Shown: piece by piece, positions 28,565-37,852 of the stretch
How positions within the stretch are numbered: position 1 is the first letter of the stretch
Layout: every line of letters starts with the position of its first letter
NCBI RefSeq assembly: GCF_003570705.1
Contig: NZ_QWVT01000008.1
Coordinates: 248,001 to 312,000, forward strand
Direction: 5' to 3'
From: Mesobacillus zeae
Lineage (GTDB): Bacteria; Bacillota; Bacilli; Bacillales; Cytobacillaceae
DNA: 64,000 bases
The notes under the pieces: model-generated
Told to the model about the DNA's origin: nothing
The model's input: only the letters and a program-made list of their open reading frames with translations
Database searches by the model: none
Program-made: the position numbers and the translations under genes

Positions 28565-28682
28565 CGTGCCTAGCTACAGTGTTTAAGGGACCGAGTCATA
28601 AGCCAATCTTCAAGAAGATCAAAGAACAACCTTTTCGTTGGCTTGTCTTATGCTTGTCGTCCCTGCGCAAGGCGCTTTCGCA
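28565..28682 (+). repeat. Structured intergenic repeat, family 1, copy A (+ orientation)
   Basis: About 118 bases that align with 47043-47167 and, reversed, with 54770-54879. Nested pairing: AGGGAC 28586-28591 with GTCCCT 28659-28664, CATAAG 28597-28602 with CTTATG 28647-28652, and the adjoining CCAA with TTGG (28638-28641). The right edge carries CAAGGCGCTTTCGC. It lies between the khpA terminator and the ylqD promoter. No open reading frame of note. Confidence 0.8.
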
Positions 28683-28688
28683 ATGCAT

Positions 28689-28717
28689 TTGACGATACAG
28701 ATTTAGTGCAATATAAC
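28689..28717 (+). promoter_or_regulatory. Sigma-A promoter for ylqD-rimM-trmD
   Basis: TTGACG at 28689-28694 and TATAAC at 28712-28717 with a 17-base spacer, 20 bases before the ylqD start and just beyond repeat copy A. Confidence 0.75.
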
Positions 28718-28737
28718 AGGGCTCCGGAGGGATGAAC

Positions 28738-29130
28738 ATGAAAGTGCTTCAAACCATCGTTGTAAAACAGGTTCTGACCGATTTCAGCAAGCAGAAGCTT
28801 CTCGATCAATACCAGGAACGCAAGCTGCAGCTGCAAAAAGAATGCGATCAGCTAAAGTTTGAGATGAAACGGCTTGAAAAATCAAAGAAATTTCCCCCTG
28901 AAAGCCTGAAAAGGCATTTTGATAATGAAATACGCATCCATATGGAAAAGATAAAACTGCTTGACTTTCAAATTGAGCAGCTACATATCCTCCCGCTTGG
29001 CAGCGAGCTAAGGGAAACAGAGCTGCAGGCAGTTGTTGAAGTCAGCGAGGGCGACGACTGGGAAGAATTTCTGACCGGGAAGACAATCGTTGTGAAGGAC
29101 GGCGTCGTGGCCGAAATACGCGTGAGGTGA
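28738..29130 (+). CDS. ylqD: YlqD family protein
   Basis: 130-residue conserved firmicute protein of unknown function. An N-terminal beta strand is followed by a charged coiled coil (about residues 15-70, rich in K, E, Q and L), then a small beta domain from [11 protein letters not shown] to the end, reminiscent of PRC-barrel-like folds. The ATG at 28738 has GGAGG seven bases upstream; an ATG at 28732 overlaps that site. Always next to rimM in Bacillus, so a role in ribosome or tRNA maturation is possible but unproven. Confidence 0.9.
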   Translation: MKVLQTIVVKQVLTDFSKQKLLDQYQERKLQLQKECDQLKFEMKRLEKSKKFPPESLKRHFDNEIRIHMEKIKLLDFQIEQLHILPLGSELRETELQAVVEVSEGDDWEEFLTGKTIVVKDGVVAEIRVR

Positions 29131-29135
29131 ACAGA

Positions 29136-29654
29136 ATGGAAAAATGGTTTAATGTCGGAAAAATTGTCAATACACACGGAATTAGAGGGGAAGTACGGGT
29201 TATTTCCAGGACCGACTTTCCAACTGAGAGGTATAGGATTGGAAACAAGCTATACTTATTTATGCCAAATGCAAAAGGACCAATTGAACTGACGGTGGCA
29301 AGTCACAGAACCCATAAAAACTTTGACCTATTGACCTTTGAAGGCTTTGGAAATGTTAATGAAGTCGAAAAGTTCAGGGATGGCATCCTTAAGGTACCGG
29401 AAAGTGAACGCGGCACTCTTGAAGAGGGAGAGTATTATTTACAGGATATTATCGGCTGCCTTGTCTCTACAATTGAGGGAGAGGAAGTTGGGAAAATAAC
29501 GGAGATATTGTCACCTGGGGCAAATGATGTCTGGGTTGTGAAAGGAAAGGGAGGGAAAGATATCCTCATCCCTTATATTGAAGATGTGGTGAAGAAAGTC
29601 GACCTTCAAGAAAAAGTAATCCTCATTGATCCAATGGAGGGACTCCTTCCGTGA
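29136..29654 (+). CDS. rimM: 16S rRNA processing protein RimM
   Basis: Assembly factor for the 30S head, binding S19. 172 residues: N-terminal RimM domain ([19 protein letters not shown]) and C-terminal PRC barrel ([22 protein letters not shown]). ATG 29136 has GTGAGGTGA 5 bases upstream. Its stop shares bases with the trmD start (TGATG), indicating translational coupling. Confidence 0.95.
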   Translation: MEKWFNVGKIVNTHGIRGEVRVISRTDFPTERYRIGNKLYLFMPNAKGPIELTVASHRTHKNFDLLTFEGFGNVNEVEKFRDGILKVPESERGTLEEGEYYLQDIIGCLVSTIEGEEVGKITEILSPGANDVWVVKGKGGKDILIPYIEDVVKKVDLQEKVILIDPMEGLLP

Positions 29655-30394
29655 TGAAAGTCGATGTCTTGTCCATATTTCCGGAAATGTTCGCAGGGGT
29701 CCTGGGACATTCAATATTGAACAAGGCAGCTGAAAAAGGCGCTGTCGAATATAATATTGTCAATTTCCGCAGCTATGCCGACAACCGCCACCAAACAGTT
29801 GATGACTACCCATATGGCGGTGGAGCCGGAATGGTGCTGAAGCCGCAGCCGATTTTTGATGCGGTTGAAGACCTAGTCAAGAAAGCGGAATGCAGAAAGC
29901 CACGTGTCATTCTCATGTGTCCTCAGGGCGAACGCTATACGCAGCGGAAGGCAGAAGAACTGGCAGGTGAAGATCACTTGATTTTTATTTGCGGTCATTA
30001 TGAGGGCTATGACGAACGTATCCGCGAACACCTTGTTACGGATGAAATATCGATCGGCGACTATGTGCTTACAGGCGGGGAACTTGGCGCCATGGTGGTT
30101 ATTGACAGTGTAGTCCGGCTCCTGCCGGGAGTCCTTGGCAGTGAGGAGTCTCATATTCAGGATTCTTTCAGTACAGGGCTTCTTGAGCATCCGCACTATA
30201 CTAGGCCGGCTGATTTCCGAGGGCTGAAGGTTCCGGAAGTGCTCTTGTCTGGAAATCATCGTCTCATTGATGAATGGCGAATGAAAGAATCTCTCCGGAG
30301 AACCCATACCCGCCGCCCTGATTTACTGGAAGCGACTGATTTGCCTGAAGGCTATGGGAAATGGCTTGCAGAAATCAAAAAACAATCAGAATAG
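29654..30394 (+). CDS. trmD: tRNA (guanine37-N1)-methyltransferase TrmD
   Basis: Methylates G37 next to the anticodon to prevent frameshifting. 246-residue SPOUT enzyme with the trefoil-knot SAM site: [38 protein letters not shown] and LLPGVLG, plus [15 protein letters not shown] 29654 overlaps the rimM stop by one base; a GTG one codon earlier cannot be excluded. Confidence 0.97.
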   Translation: MKVDVLSIFPEMFAGVLGHSILNKAAEKGAVEYNIVNFRSYADNRHQTVDDYPYGGGAGMVLKPQPIFDAVEDLVKKAECRKPRVILMCPQGERYTQRKAEELAGEDHLIFICGHYEGYDERIREHLVTDEISIGDYVLTGGELGAMVVIDSVVRLLPGVLGSEESHIQDSFSTGLLEHPHYTRPADFRGLKVPEVLLSGNHRLIDEWRMKESLRRTHTRRPDLLEATDLPEGYGKWLAEIKKQSE

Positions 30395-30435
30395 CTGTTG
30401 CAGCCGGGCGTCCTTTATGGTAAGATATTTTTTGT

Positions 30436-30518
30436 GGCTTGGGCCTCGCCCGAAGCCTTTATAACGATGTTCCGCTGCACGAAGAGATGTATGAGCATCT
30501 GTGGGAGGAGTTGAAAAC
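30436..30518 (+). promoter_or_regulatory. rplS mRNA leader (probable L19 autoregulatory leader)
   Basis: The stretch before rplS holds a GC-rich hairpin (GGCTTGGGC 30436-30444 with GCCCGAAGCC 30448-30457) and then a smaller one, AGATG/CATCT (around 30485-30500), directly abutting the GGGAGGAG ribosome site at 30503-30510. Bacilli are known to carry an L19 leader motif here. The structural match is my visual judgement, not a covariance-model hit. Confidence 0.5.
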
Positions 30519-30519
30519 G

Positions 30520-30864
30520 ATGCAACAATTGATTGAAGAAATCACAAAAGAACAGCTTCGCACTGATCTGCCATCGTTCCGTCCTGGTGATACTGTACGT
30601 GTACACGTAAAAGTTATCGAGGGTACTCGCGAACGTATTCAGCTTTTTGAAGGTGTTGTTATTAAGCGTCGTGGTGGTGGAATCAGCGAAACTTTCACTG
30701 TCCGTAAGATTTCTTACGGCGTGGGTGTTGAGCGTGCATTCCCTGTACACACACCAAAGATCGCGAAACTTGAAGTACTTCGCCGCGGTAAAGTCCGCCG
30801 TGCTAAGCTTTACTACCTACGCAGCCTGCGTGGTAAAAAAGCGCGTATCAAAGAAATTCGCTAA
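30520..30864 (+). CDS. rplS: 50S ribosomal protein L19
   Basis: 114 residues (115 in B. subtilis) with [30 protein letters not shown] and the basic C-terminus [16 protein letters not shown] 30520 has GGGAGGAG nine bases upstream; an in-frame ATG about 80 bases earlier lies within the mRNA leader and is not used by homologues. Confidence 0.97.
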   Translation: MQQLIEEITKEQLRTDLPSFRPGDTVRVHVKVIEGTRERIQLFEGVVIKRRGGGISETFTVRKISYGVGVERAFPVHTPKIAKLEVLRRGKVRRAKLYYLRSLRGKKARIKEIR

Positions 30865-30874
30865 TCTAAAGTTC

Positions 30875-30911
30875 AAAAAAAGGAGCTGCTTGTCAAGCAA
30901 GCTCCTTTTTC
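30875..30911 (+). terminator. Terminator after rplS
   Basis: AAAAAGGAGC at 30877-30886 pairs with GCTCCTTTTT at 30901-30910, extended inward by TGCTTG/CAAGCA. A strong hairpin ending in a T run. Confidence 0.93.
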
Positions 30912-31045
30912 ATAGGGAAAAAGACGGAAACCATCTATTTTAGGCAGGAGATATTTTAAAAAAAGAGGACATCATGTTTACAGCAAGGAAGTTATGTAAA
31001 AGTAATTTATGTACTGAACTTAATTCCTAGAATGGTGGGGAGAGA

Positions 31046-31600
31046 ATGGCGAAAAATAAAAATGAACTATGGGAATGGACAAAAGCGCTTGTTATTGCAG
31101 TCTTGCTTGCAGCTTTTATCAGGTACTTCCTGTTCGCACCCATTGTGGTAGACGGCCTATCCATGATGCCGACGCTTCATGACCAGGATAGAATGATTGT
31201 GAATAAACTCAGCTATAAGGTCGGTGAACCAGAAAGGTTCGATATCATTGTCTTTCACGCCCCAGAAAATAAGGATTACATAAAAAGAGTGATTGGTTTG
31301 CCAGGTGATACAGTGGAGTACAAGGACGATACTCTTTATGTCAATGGCAAAGCATATGAAGAACCGTATTTGGAAAACTATAAAAAACAGGTCATTGACG
31401 GCCCGTTGACAGACCCTTTTACACTTGAAGAAAAGATTGGCAGGAAAACCGTGCCGGAAGGGCATCTTTTTGTTATGGGTGACAACCGGCGTTTCAGCAA
31501 AGACAGCCGTCATATCGGAACCGTACCGCTTGAGAAAGTTCTTGGAAAAACGAGTATCATTTACTGGCCGGTCAACGATATAAGGTCTGTAGCCCAATAA
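31046..31600 (+). CDS. lepB: Type I signal peptidase
   Basis: Cleaves secretory signal peptides outside the membrane. 184 residues: one N-terminal membrane helix (about 11-30), catalytic Ser39 in GLSMMPTL and general-base Lys80 in YIKRVIGLPGD, then VMGDNRRFSKDSRHIG near the end. GGGGAGAGA precedes the ATG. A gene of this type is not found between rplS and rbgA in B. subtilis but is in several other Bacillaceae, so this is a lineage difference in gene content. The specific Sip paralogue name cannot be fixed. Confidence 0.95.
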   Translation: MAKNKNELWEWTKALVIAVLLAAFIRYFLFAPIVVDGLSMMPTLHDQDRMIVNKLSYKVGEPERFDIIVFHAPENKDYIKRVIGLPGDTVEYKDDTLYVNGKAYEEPYLENYKKQVIDGPLTDPFTLEEKIGRKTVPEGHLFVMGDNRRFSKDSRHIGTVPLEKVLGKTSIIYWPVNDIRSVAQ

Positions 31601-31683
31601 CCCACCAGGCGCCATGCTAAAGCCTTTTTCTCTGAAAGGGCTGCAGCGGGCGCTTGATATTTTTCGGAAAGGATGGTGGAGAC

Positions 31684-32544
31684 ATGACGATTCAATGGTT
31701 TCCAGGCCATATGGCCAAAGCGCGCAGGGAAGTTACGGAGAAGCTGAAGCTTGTTGATATTATTTTTGAATTGGTTGATGCAAGAATTCCGCAGTCTTCC
31801 CGAAACCCGATGATTGATGAGATCATCCAGCATAAGCCGCGGGTTGTTCTCCTGAATAAAGCAGACATGGCTGATAAAGAAGTGACTGCTGAATGGATAC
31901 GGCATTTTAAAAAGAAGGGCATTACCGCCCTCGCGATTAACTCCCAGGCAGGCACGGGATTAAAGCAAATTGTGGCTGAAGCGAAAGTGCTGCTTGCAGA
32001 AAAGTTTGACAGGCTTCGTTCAAAAGGAGTAAAGCCAAGGGCAATCAGGGCAATGATTGTTGGCATTCCAAACGCAGGGAAATCCACTCTGATCAATCGC
32101 CTTGCCGGCAAAAATCTTGCTAAGACTGGCAACATGCCTGGTGTTACCAAGGCCCAGCAGTGGATCAAGGTAGGAAAAGAACTTGAACTGCTAGATACCC
32201 CGGGAATACTGTGGCCGAAATTTGAAGATCAAGAGGTGGGTTTAAAGCTTGCTCTTACAGGCGCTATAAAAGATGCTATCCTGAACCTCGAGGATGTTGC
32301 TGTCTATGCCCTGAGGTTCCTGGAGGAAAATTATCCAGTACGTCTCGAGGAAAGGTATAATTTATCACCAGTACCTGAAGATATTGTGGAATTGTTTGAT
32401 AAGATCGGCAGCGCGAGAGGTGCCAGAATTTCAGGCAGGGAAACTGACTATGATAAGGTAGCTGAATTGGTAATCAGGGATATCAGGGGTGAAAAGCTCG
32501 GACCGCTTTCGTTTGAACGGCCATCAGTTCCTGCTGAGGGATGA
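31684..32544 (+). CDS. rbgA: Ribosome biogenesis GTPase RbgA (YlqF)
   Basis: Circularly permuted GTPase needed for late 50S assembly. G4 NKAD precedes P-loop GIPNAGKST and G3 DTPG; the N-terminus [14 protein letters not shown] contains the family His, which acts in GTP hydrolysis in place of a conserved Gln. C-terminal helical domain. 286 residues. ATG 31684 follows GGTGGAG; an earlier in-frame ATG has no ribosome site. Confidence 0.96.
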   Translation: MTIQWFPGHMAKARREVTEKLKLVDIIFELVDARIPQSSRNPMIDEIIQHKPRVVLLNKADMADKEVTAEWIRHFKKKGITALAINSQAGTGLKQIVAEAKVLLAEKFDRLRSKGVKPRAIRAMIVGIPNAGKSTLINRLAGKNLAKTGNMPGVTKAQQWIKVGKELELLDTPGILWPKFEDQEVGLKLALTGAIKDAILNLEDVAVYALRFLEENYPVRLEERYNLSPVPEDIVELFDKIGSARGARISGRETDYDKVAELVIRDIRGEKLGPLSFERPSVPAEG

Positions 32545-32561
32545 TCTTAAAGTCTTTCTAA

Positions 32562-32596
32562 TAATAAAGGCCCGCGCTGGGTCTTTATTATTTTTC
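32562..32596 (+). terminator. Terminator after rbgA
   Basis: AATAAAGGCCC at 32562-32572 pairs (one G-U) with GGGTCTTTATT at 32579-32589, followed by ATTTTTC. Confidence 0.85.
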
Positions 32597-32645
32597 TAAT
32601 AAGCCGATACATACATTAGTCGTAAAATTAGGAGACTGTATAATT

Positions 32646-33416
32646 ATGAAGCTAACCATTGAAGAAATAGGAAACCGTCTAGCCGGAATCTCAAATCCGG
32701 AATCCGATTTTGTAAGGAAAATTAGCAGTGATGAACGCGCTGGTGTCCAGCGTGTATTAAAGAAATGGCTGAAACTCCAGGAACAGCGGAAGTTCCAGGA
32801 GGAAAGATTCTTCGAGATGTCCGCATTTGAGCGCGATTTAAGAAGCAAGGGCTATAAATATATTGCCGGAATTGATGAAGCAGGGAGGGGTCCGCTGGCA
32901 GGCCCTGTTGTTGCTGGATCAGTTATATTACCTGCTGATTTTAATCTTCCCGGGCTGGATGATTCAAAAAAATTGAGCCCGGCAAAAAGGGAAGAATATT
33001 ATGAAGTCATTACCCGGGATGCTATTGCGTGGGGCACTGGCATCATAGATGCGAAGGAAATAGACAGAATCAATATTCTCCAGGCAGCAAAAAAAGCGAT
33101 GCTTGCCGCCGTTGTCAACATGAAGTCGGCTCCTGACTTTCTGCTCGTCGATGCAGTAAGCTTGGAGACGCCCTACCCCGCCGAAGCGTTGATTAAGGGG
33201 GATGCACGCAGCATATCCATTGCAGCGGCCTCTGTTGTAGCTAAAGTGACTAGAGACAGGATGATGAAGGAAATCAGCCTGCAATACCCTGAATATGGCT
33301 TTTCTGCCAATATGGGATACGGTACGGCCGAGCATTTGGAGGCGCTTAGGATATACGGCATAACGCCATACCACCGGAAAAGCTTTGCGCCAGTAAAAGC
33401 ATGCTTGGAAAGCTAG
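32646..33416 (+). CDS. rnhB: Ribonuclease HII
   Basis: Removes ribonucleotides and RNA primers from DNA duplexes. 256 residues with an N-terminal extension typical of Bacillus (about 1-70), then the RNase H fold: Asp77-Glu78 of GIDEAGRGPLAGP, LDDSKKLSPAKRE and the third acidic residue in LLVDAV. AGGAG lies 11 bases before the ATG. Precedes ylqG as in B. subtilis. Confidence 0.96.
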   Translation: MKLTIEEIGNRLAGISNPESDFVRKISSDERAGVQRVLKKWLKLQEQRKFQEERFFEMSAFERDLRSKGYKYIAGIDEAGRGPLAGPVVAGSVILPADFNLPGLDDSKKLSPAKREEYYEVITRDAIAWGTGIIDAKEIDRINILQAAKKAMLAAVVNMKSAPDFLLVDAVSLETPYPAEALIKGDARSISIAAASVVAKVTRDRMMKEISLQYPEYGFSANMGYGTAEHLEALRIYGITPYHRKSFAPVKACLES

Positions 33417-33434
33417 AACTGCAGGAGGGAGACT

Positions 33435-35174
33435 ATGGATACTAATGGAGCAATTGGCACTATCCTAAAGCAGTTAATACCTGAATCGGCAAATCAATAC
33501 TCTTTCCGGCCCGGGCAAGTGATCAACGCAAAAGTAATAAGGCTGTTTCCGGACAATACCGCCGAAATCCAAATTGGCGGACAGAAATTGATAGCCCAAC
33601 TGGAAGCCCCCCTATCTGCTGGCCAGCGCTACTGGTTCCAGGTGCAGCCCGGTGAAGGGAAGATCCATCTGCGGATCATGTTCCCTGATGAAGGGGGCGG
33701 GCAAATGAGCGGGAATCTTTCGAAAGTACTAATGGAGCTGCTCATGCCCCCGGGGAAAGAGAGCGAGGAATTGGTTCGCGGTTTCATACGGAATAAACTC
33801 CCGATGACAAGTGAAACCATGCAGCTTGCCCTCACAGTTGCAAAAGAAGGAAAGAGTGCAGCCGGTAATGATATGTATGATGTTCTAAAACTGATCTTCA
33901 GCAATAACTTGCCTTTTACAAGGCAGGTTTATTCGTCCTTGTATGCAGCATTGAAGGGAGAGCCCTTTTCAATACTGGCAGAGCGCCTACAGACAGCTCT
34001 GCAGGCCGAACCTGCGCTTAAGGGAGCAAAGAGTTTCATTCAGTGGACGGCTCCAGAACCCGGCAGAGAATCGAATGAGGCACTTACAACGAAATGGCTG
34101 AGCGGAACGAATCTTGATTCTGATGAAGCATTCGAAGTGATGCAGCAGAGAGGGAATATCAAGCAGGGAGAAAGTGAAGCGAAATTTCTTGAAAGAATTT
34201 GGCTCAAAGGCTTTGGGAATGAACTTTCCACCGTAGGACCACAGCCACTGCTTGATGGGTTCAGAAGATTCGAAGAAGTTGTGAGGCTTCTTCAGGCAGG
34301 AGATCTGCCTGGAGCCCTAGCATTGACAGACAGAATGGGAAAGGCTGCCCAAACATCAGCACAGATAACAGTGGGGGACCTCTTACCGCTATTAAAGAAC
34401 GCAGGTGCTGGTGATGTTCCCCAGTTTGATAAGCCGGTGACTATGCATGCAGTGAAGAAATTAATGAACCTAGTCCTTTCAGATAATAAGGATTTTGACA
34501 GCCTCTTTGGGCTAGTGGCTGCATCGGAAGGCATCCCTGAAGCCCAGGCTGCTGCCAAGGCAATCAGGGAATCGATTACAAGGCTGGGTCTTTCCTACGA
34601 GCATGACACGACTGCCGGGCTTAAACAGAATGGAAATGTGGGGGACGAGCTCCGTGAGACTCTGAAGCCCCAACTGATCCAACTGCTTTCGGGAAACCTG
34701 CCTCAGGCTGTCCGAGAGACGGCTGAATCCCTGCTCGGCAAAATAACAGGCTTCCAGCTTCTTTCGCAGGAAACCGGCCCCCTGCAGCAGCTTGCTGTCC
34801 AAATTCCCTTCCCGTTTCCGGGAAAAAGCACTGATGTCACTATGCAGTGGAGTGGTCGGAAAACAAATGAGGGAAAGATCGACCCAGATTATTGCAGGGT
34901 GTTGTTTTATCTTGATCTTGAGCATCTGGGCTACATGATGGTTGATATGCAAGTGCAGAACCGCATCATGGGCCTTGTTATCATCAATGAAAATGAAGCT
35001 GTCAAAGAAATGGCTAGTCCGCTTTTAGGTCAGCTGAAAAAAAAACTTTCAGCAATAGAATATCATCTTTCCTCTGTCACGTTCACAAAGCCGTCAGCAC
35101 AAAAAGATAAAGAGCCGTCAGGTCATGCTAGCATGGGACCTGCTGGCTACAGCGGGGTGGATATAAAGATATGA
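33435..35174 (+). CDS. ylqG: YlqG, large protein with a FliK-like C-terminal domain
   Basis: 579 residues, no signal peptide or membrane segment. The N-terminal 70 residues form a small beta domain (GQVINAKVIRLFPDNTAEIQIGGQ); the middle is alpha-helical and poorly conserved. The last 100 residues (FYLDLEHLGYMMVDMQVQ, then alternating hydrophobic strands and a helix SPLLGQLKKKLSAIEYH) have the pattern of the FliK/Flg_hook domain that senses hook length. The following gene resembles the FlhB cytoplasmic tail, which is the natural partner of such a domain. GGAGGGAG precedes the ATG. Function unknown; the FliK relationship is inference. Confidence 0.85.
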   Translation: MDTNGAIGTILKQLIPESANQYSFRPGQVINAKVIRLFPDNTAEIQIGGQKLIAQLEAPLSAGQRYWFQVQPGEGKIHLRIMFPDEGGGQMSGNLSKVLMELLMPPGKESEELVRGFIRNKLPMTSETMQLALTVAKEGKSAAGNDMYDVLKLIFSNNLPFTRQVYSSLYAALKGEPFSILAERLQTALQAEPALKGAKSFIQWTAPEPGRESNEALTTKWLSGTNLDSDEAFEVMQQRGNIKQGESEAKFLERIWLKGFGNELSTVGPQPLLDGFRRFEEVVRLLQAGDLPGALALTDRMGKAAQTSAQITVGDLLPLLKNAGAGDVPQFDKPVTMHAVKKLMNLVLSDNKDFDSLFGLVAASEGIPEAQAAAKAIRESITRLGLSYEHDTTAGLKQNGNVGDELRETLKPQLIQLLSGNLPQAVRETAESLLGKITGFQLLSQETGPLQQLAVQIPFPFPGKSTDVTMQWSGRKTNEGKIDPDYCRVLFYLDLEHLGYMMVDMQVQNRIMGLVIINENEAVKEMASPLLGQLKKKLSAIEYHLSSVTFTKPSAQKDKEPSGHASMGPAGYSGVDIKI

Positions 35175-35461
35175 AAAAGCGTGAACGGCCACCGGCACAG
35201 AAGGCTGCGGTTGCACTTGGCTACAAGGTGAAGACCCAGACCGCCCCGCAGGTTTTGGCATCGGGCAAAGGCTTAGTAGCCGGCAATATTATTGAAAAAG
35301 CCATGGAAAGCGGAATTCCCATACAGGAGGACCCGTCTCTTGTCGGCTTGTTGAGTCAGCTTGAGGTAAACGAGAGTATTCCAGACGAGCTTTACGGTGC
35401 AGTAGCAGAGGTTTTTGCTTTTATATACAGGCTTGATCGTGGTAAAGGGAAGATGGAATAA
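35171..35461 (+). CDS. ylqH: YlqH, FlhB C-terminal-domain-like protein (FhlB)
   Basis: 96 residues overlapping the ylqG end by four bases. Residues about 8-75 align with the cytoplasmic domain of the export switch protein FlhB (AVALGYKVKTQTAPQVLASGKG, GIPIQEDPSLVGLL). The NPTH autocleavage motif of FlhB is replaced by PAQK, and there is no membrane part, so it cannot self-cleave in the usual way. Such free FlhB-tail proteins can partly substitute for the real tail in some bacteria. Confidence 0.9.
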   Translation: MKKRERPPAQKAAVALGYKVKTQTAPQVLASGKGLVAGNIIEKAMESGIPIQEDPSLVGLLSQLEVNESIPDELYGAVAEVFAFIYRLDRGKGKME

Positions 35462-35538
35462 ATATATCAAGATAGTATTTATAGTAAGGTGATTTCCGTC
35501 AGAATATTGCAAATGACATAATATTTAAACCTTATTGG

Positions 35539-35567
35539 TAGACAATGATTATATCATTATATACAAT
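35539..35567 (+). promoter_or_regulatory. Sigma-A promoter of sucCD
   Basis: TAGACA at 35539-35544 and TACAAT at 35562-35567, spacer 17. It lies in the 257-base gap between ylqH and sucC, leaving a leader of about 140 bases. Confidence 0.7.
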
Positions 35568-35580
35568 GAAAGCGCAGTCT
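35566..35580 (+). promoter_or_regulatory. cre site (CcpA operator) at sucCD
   Basis: ATGAAAGCGCAGTCT matches all fixed positions of the cre consensus WTGNAANCGNWNNCW. It overlaps the last bases of the -10 and the likely start point, a position where CcpA-HPr(Ser-P) represses. Carbon catabolite repression of TCA-cycle genes is established in Bacillus. Confidence 0.7.
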
Positions 35581-35718
35581 ATTTTTTATTATTGAATCGA
35601 GATTAGTGTCTGCAGCTGCGGACGGGAAATACTGCTGTTGAAAAAAGTGGAAAAGCTTTATTTTTGCATATAGCAGCCCCGCTGTGAGCCAGCGCTTTTC
35701 TGGACAGGAGGATGGGAA

Positions 35719-36879
35719 ATGAATATCCATGAGTATCAGGGAAAAGAGATCCTCAGAAGATATGGGGTAACCGTACCAAATGGAAAAGTCGCTTTTTCTG
35801 TTGAAGAAGCGGTTGAAGCGGCAAAAGAGCTTGGAACCCAAGTTTGTGTCGTAAAAGCGCAAATCCACGCCGGAGGAAGAGGAAAAGCTGGCGGTGTGAA
35901 GGTTGCGAAAAACCTTGACGAAGTACGTACATATGCAAGCGAAATCCTTGGAAAAACACTGGTTACTCACCAAACAGGACCAGAAGGCAAGGAAGTCAAA
36001 CGCCTGTTGATTGAGGAAGGCTGCGACATCAAGAAAGAATACTATGTCGGCCTTGTTCTTGACCGTGCTACTTCCCGTGTTGTGCTGATGGCATCTGAGG
36101 AAGGCGGAACGGAAATTGAAGAAGTGGCAGAAAAAACGCCAGAGAAAATTTTCAAAGAAGAAATTGACCCAGTAATCGGGCTTTCTCCTTTCCAAGCCCG
36201 CAGGATTGCTTTTAATATCAATATTCCTAAAGAACTTGTCAACCAGGCAGTCAAATTCATGATGGGCCTTTACCGTGCCTATATGGAAAAAGACTGTTCT
36301 ATCGCTGAAATCAATCCGCTTGTCGTCACAGGCGATGGTAAAGTTATGGCGCTTGATGCGAAAATGAATTTCGACAGCAATGCATTATACCGCCAAAAGG
36401 ATGTTCTTGAATTCAGGGATCTGGAAGAGGAAGATCCTAAGGAAATCGAAGCATCTAAATATGACCTTAGCTATATTTCGCTTGACGGAAATATCGGCTG
36501 CATGGTGAATGGTGCAGGACTTGCAATGGCGACAATGGACATTGTCAAGCATTACGGCGGAGATCCCGCAAACTTCCTTGATGTTGGGGGCGGCGCTACT
36601 GCTGAAAAAGTGACCGAAGCATTCAAGATCATTCTTTCTGATCTGAATGTAAAGGGCATTTTTGTCAACATTTTCGGCGGCATCATGAAGTGTGATGTAA
36701 TTGCAACAGGCGTTGTTGAAGCAGCGAAACAGATCGGCCTTGAGGTACCGCTTGTTGTCCGTCTTGAAGGAACAAATGTTGAAATTGGTAAGAAAATCCT
36801 GAACGAATCAGGTCTTAATATTATTGCAGCGGAGTCCATGGCGGACGGCGCCCAAAAAATCGTCTCGCTGGTGAAGTAG
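35719..36879 (+). CDS. sucC: Succinyl-CoA synthetase beta subunit
   Basis: TCA-cycle enzyme making succinate plus ATP or GTP from succinyl-CoA. 386 residues: ATP-grasp N-terminal domain ([31 protein letters not shown]), the EINPLV metal site, and a C-terminal ligase domain with [25 protein letters not shown] and [21 protein letters not shown] precedes the ATG. Forms a complex with SucD. Confidence 0.98.
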   Translation: MNIHEYQGKEILRRYGVTVPNGKVAFSVEEAVEAAKELGTQVCVVKAQIHAGGRGKAGGVKVAKNLDEVRTYASEILGKTLVTHQTGPEGKEVKRLLIEEGCDIKKEYYVGLVLDRATSRVVLMASEEGGTEIEEVAEKTPEKIFKEEIDPVIGLSPFQARRIAFNINIPKELVNQAVKFMMGLYRAYMEKDCSIAEINPLVVTGDGKVMALDAKMNFDSNALYRQKDVLEFRDLEEEDPKEIEASKYDLSYISLDGNIGCMVNGAGLAMATMDIVKHYGGDPANFLDVGGGATAEKVTEAFKIILSDLNVKGIFVNIFGGIMKCDVIATGVVEAAKQIGLEVPLVVRLEGTNVEIGKKILNESGLNIIAAESMADGAQKIVSLVK

Positions 36880-36938
36880 GTCACACTATAGCGTAGGCTT
36901 ATTTCGAGCCGCGCCCAGCCAAGGAAGGAGAATGGAAC

Positions 36939-37841
36939 GTGAGTGTATTTATCAATAAAGATACAAAAGTTATTGTCCAGGGAATTACCGGCTCTACTGC
37001 CCTTTTCCATACAAAACAAATGCTCGAGTATGGAACAAAGATTGTCGGCGGGACTACCCCGGGAAAAGGCGGCCAGGAAGTAGAAGGTGTGCCGGTTTTT
37101 AATACTGTGCAGGAAGCAGTTAAAGCGACAGGCGCGAATGCTTCTGTTATCTACGTACCTGCTCCATTTGCTGCAGATGCAATCATCGAAGCGGTTGATG
37201 CAGAGCTCGATTTGACAATTTGTATTACAGAACATATTCCTGTTCTTGATATGGTGAAGGTTAAGCGCTACATGGAAGGCAAAAAGACACGCCTTGTCGG
37301 CCCTAACTGTCCTGGTGTCATCACGCCGGAAGAGTGCAAGATCGGTATCATGCCCGGATATATTCATACAAAAGGCCATGTTGGCGTAGTTTCACGCTCT
37401 GGAACTCTAACATATGAAGCTGTTCACCAGCTTACACAAGCTGGAATTGGTCAGACTACGGCTGTCGGCATTGGAGGAGACCCAGTGAATGGCACAAACT
37501 TCATCGACACACTGAAAGCTTTTAATGAGGACCCAGAGACATATGCAGTCATCATGATCGGTGAAATCGGCGGAACGGCCGAAGAAGAAGCGGCAGAGTG
37601 GGTTAAAGCAAATATGACCAAGCCTGTTGTTGGATTCATCGGAGGCCGTACAGCACCTCCAGGAAAGCGTATGGGCCATGCTGGCGCCATCATTTCTGGC
37701 GGTAAAGGGACTGCTGACGAAAAGATTCGTGTCATGAATGAGTGTGGAATCCAGGTTGCTGATACTCCAGCGGTGATGGGAGAAACACTGATTAAAGTCC
37801 TGATGGAAAAAGGAATTTACGATAAATGCAAAACACATTAA
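36939..37841 (+). CDS. sucD: Succinyl-CoA synthetase alpha subunit
   Basis: CoA-binding and phospho-histidine subunit, 300 residues. N-terminal CoA fold ([18 protein letters not shown]), GPNCPGVI and [11 protein letters not shown]. The active-site His is in [20 protein letters not shown] start with AAGGAAGGAG at 36921-36930. A 12-bp terminator hairpin follows the stop. Confidence 0.98.
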   Translation: MSVFINKDTKVIVQGITGSTALFHTKQMLEYGTKIVGGTTPGKGGQEVEGVPVFNTVQEAVKATGANASVIYVPAPFAADAIIEAVDAELDLTICITEHIPVLDMVKVKRYMEGKKTRLVGPNCPGVITPEECKIGIMPGYIHTKGHVGVVSRSGTLTYEAVHQLTQAGIGQTTAVGIGGDPVNGTNFIDTLKAFNEDPETYAVIMIGEIGGTAEEEAAEWVKANMTKPVVGFIGGRTAPPGKRMGHAGAIISGGKGTADEKIRVMNECGIQVADTPAVMGETLIKVLMEKGIYDKCKTH

Positions 37842-37852
37842 TTTTACAATTC

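Noticed and set aside
31608-31665. Short GGCGCC ... GGGCGCTTG + T-rich sequence between lepB and rbgA resembling the edges of the intergenic repeats
   Set aside because: Only the edges are vaguely similar and there is no alignable core; too short to claim as a repeat copy.
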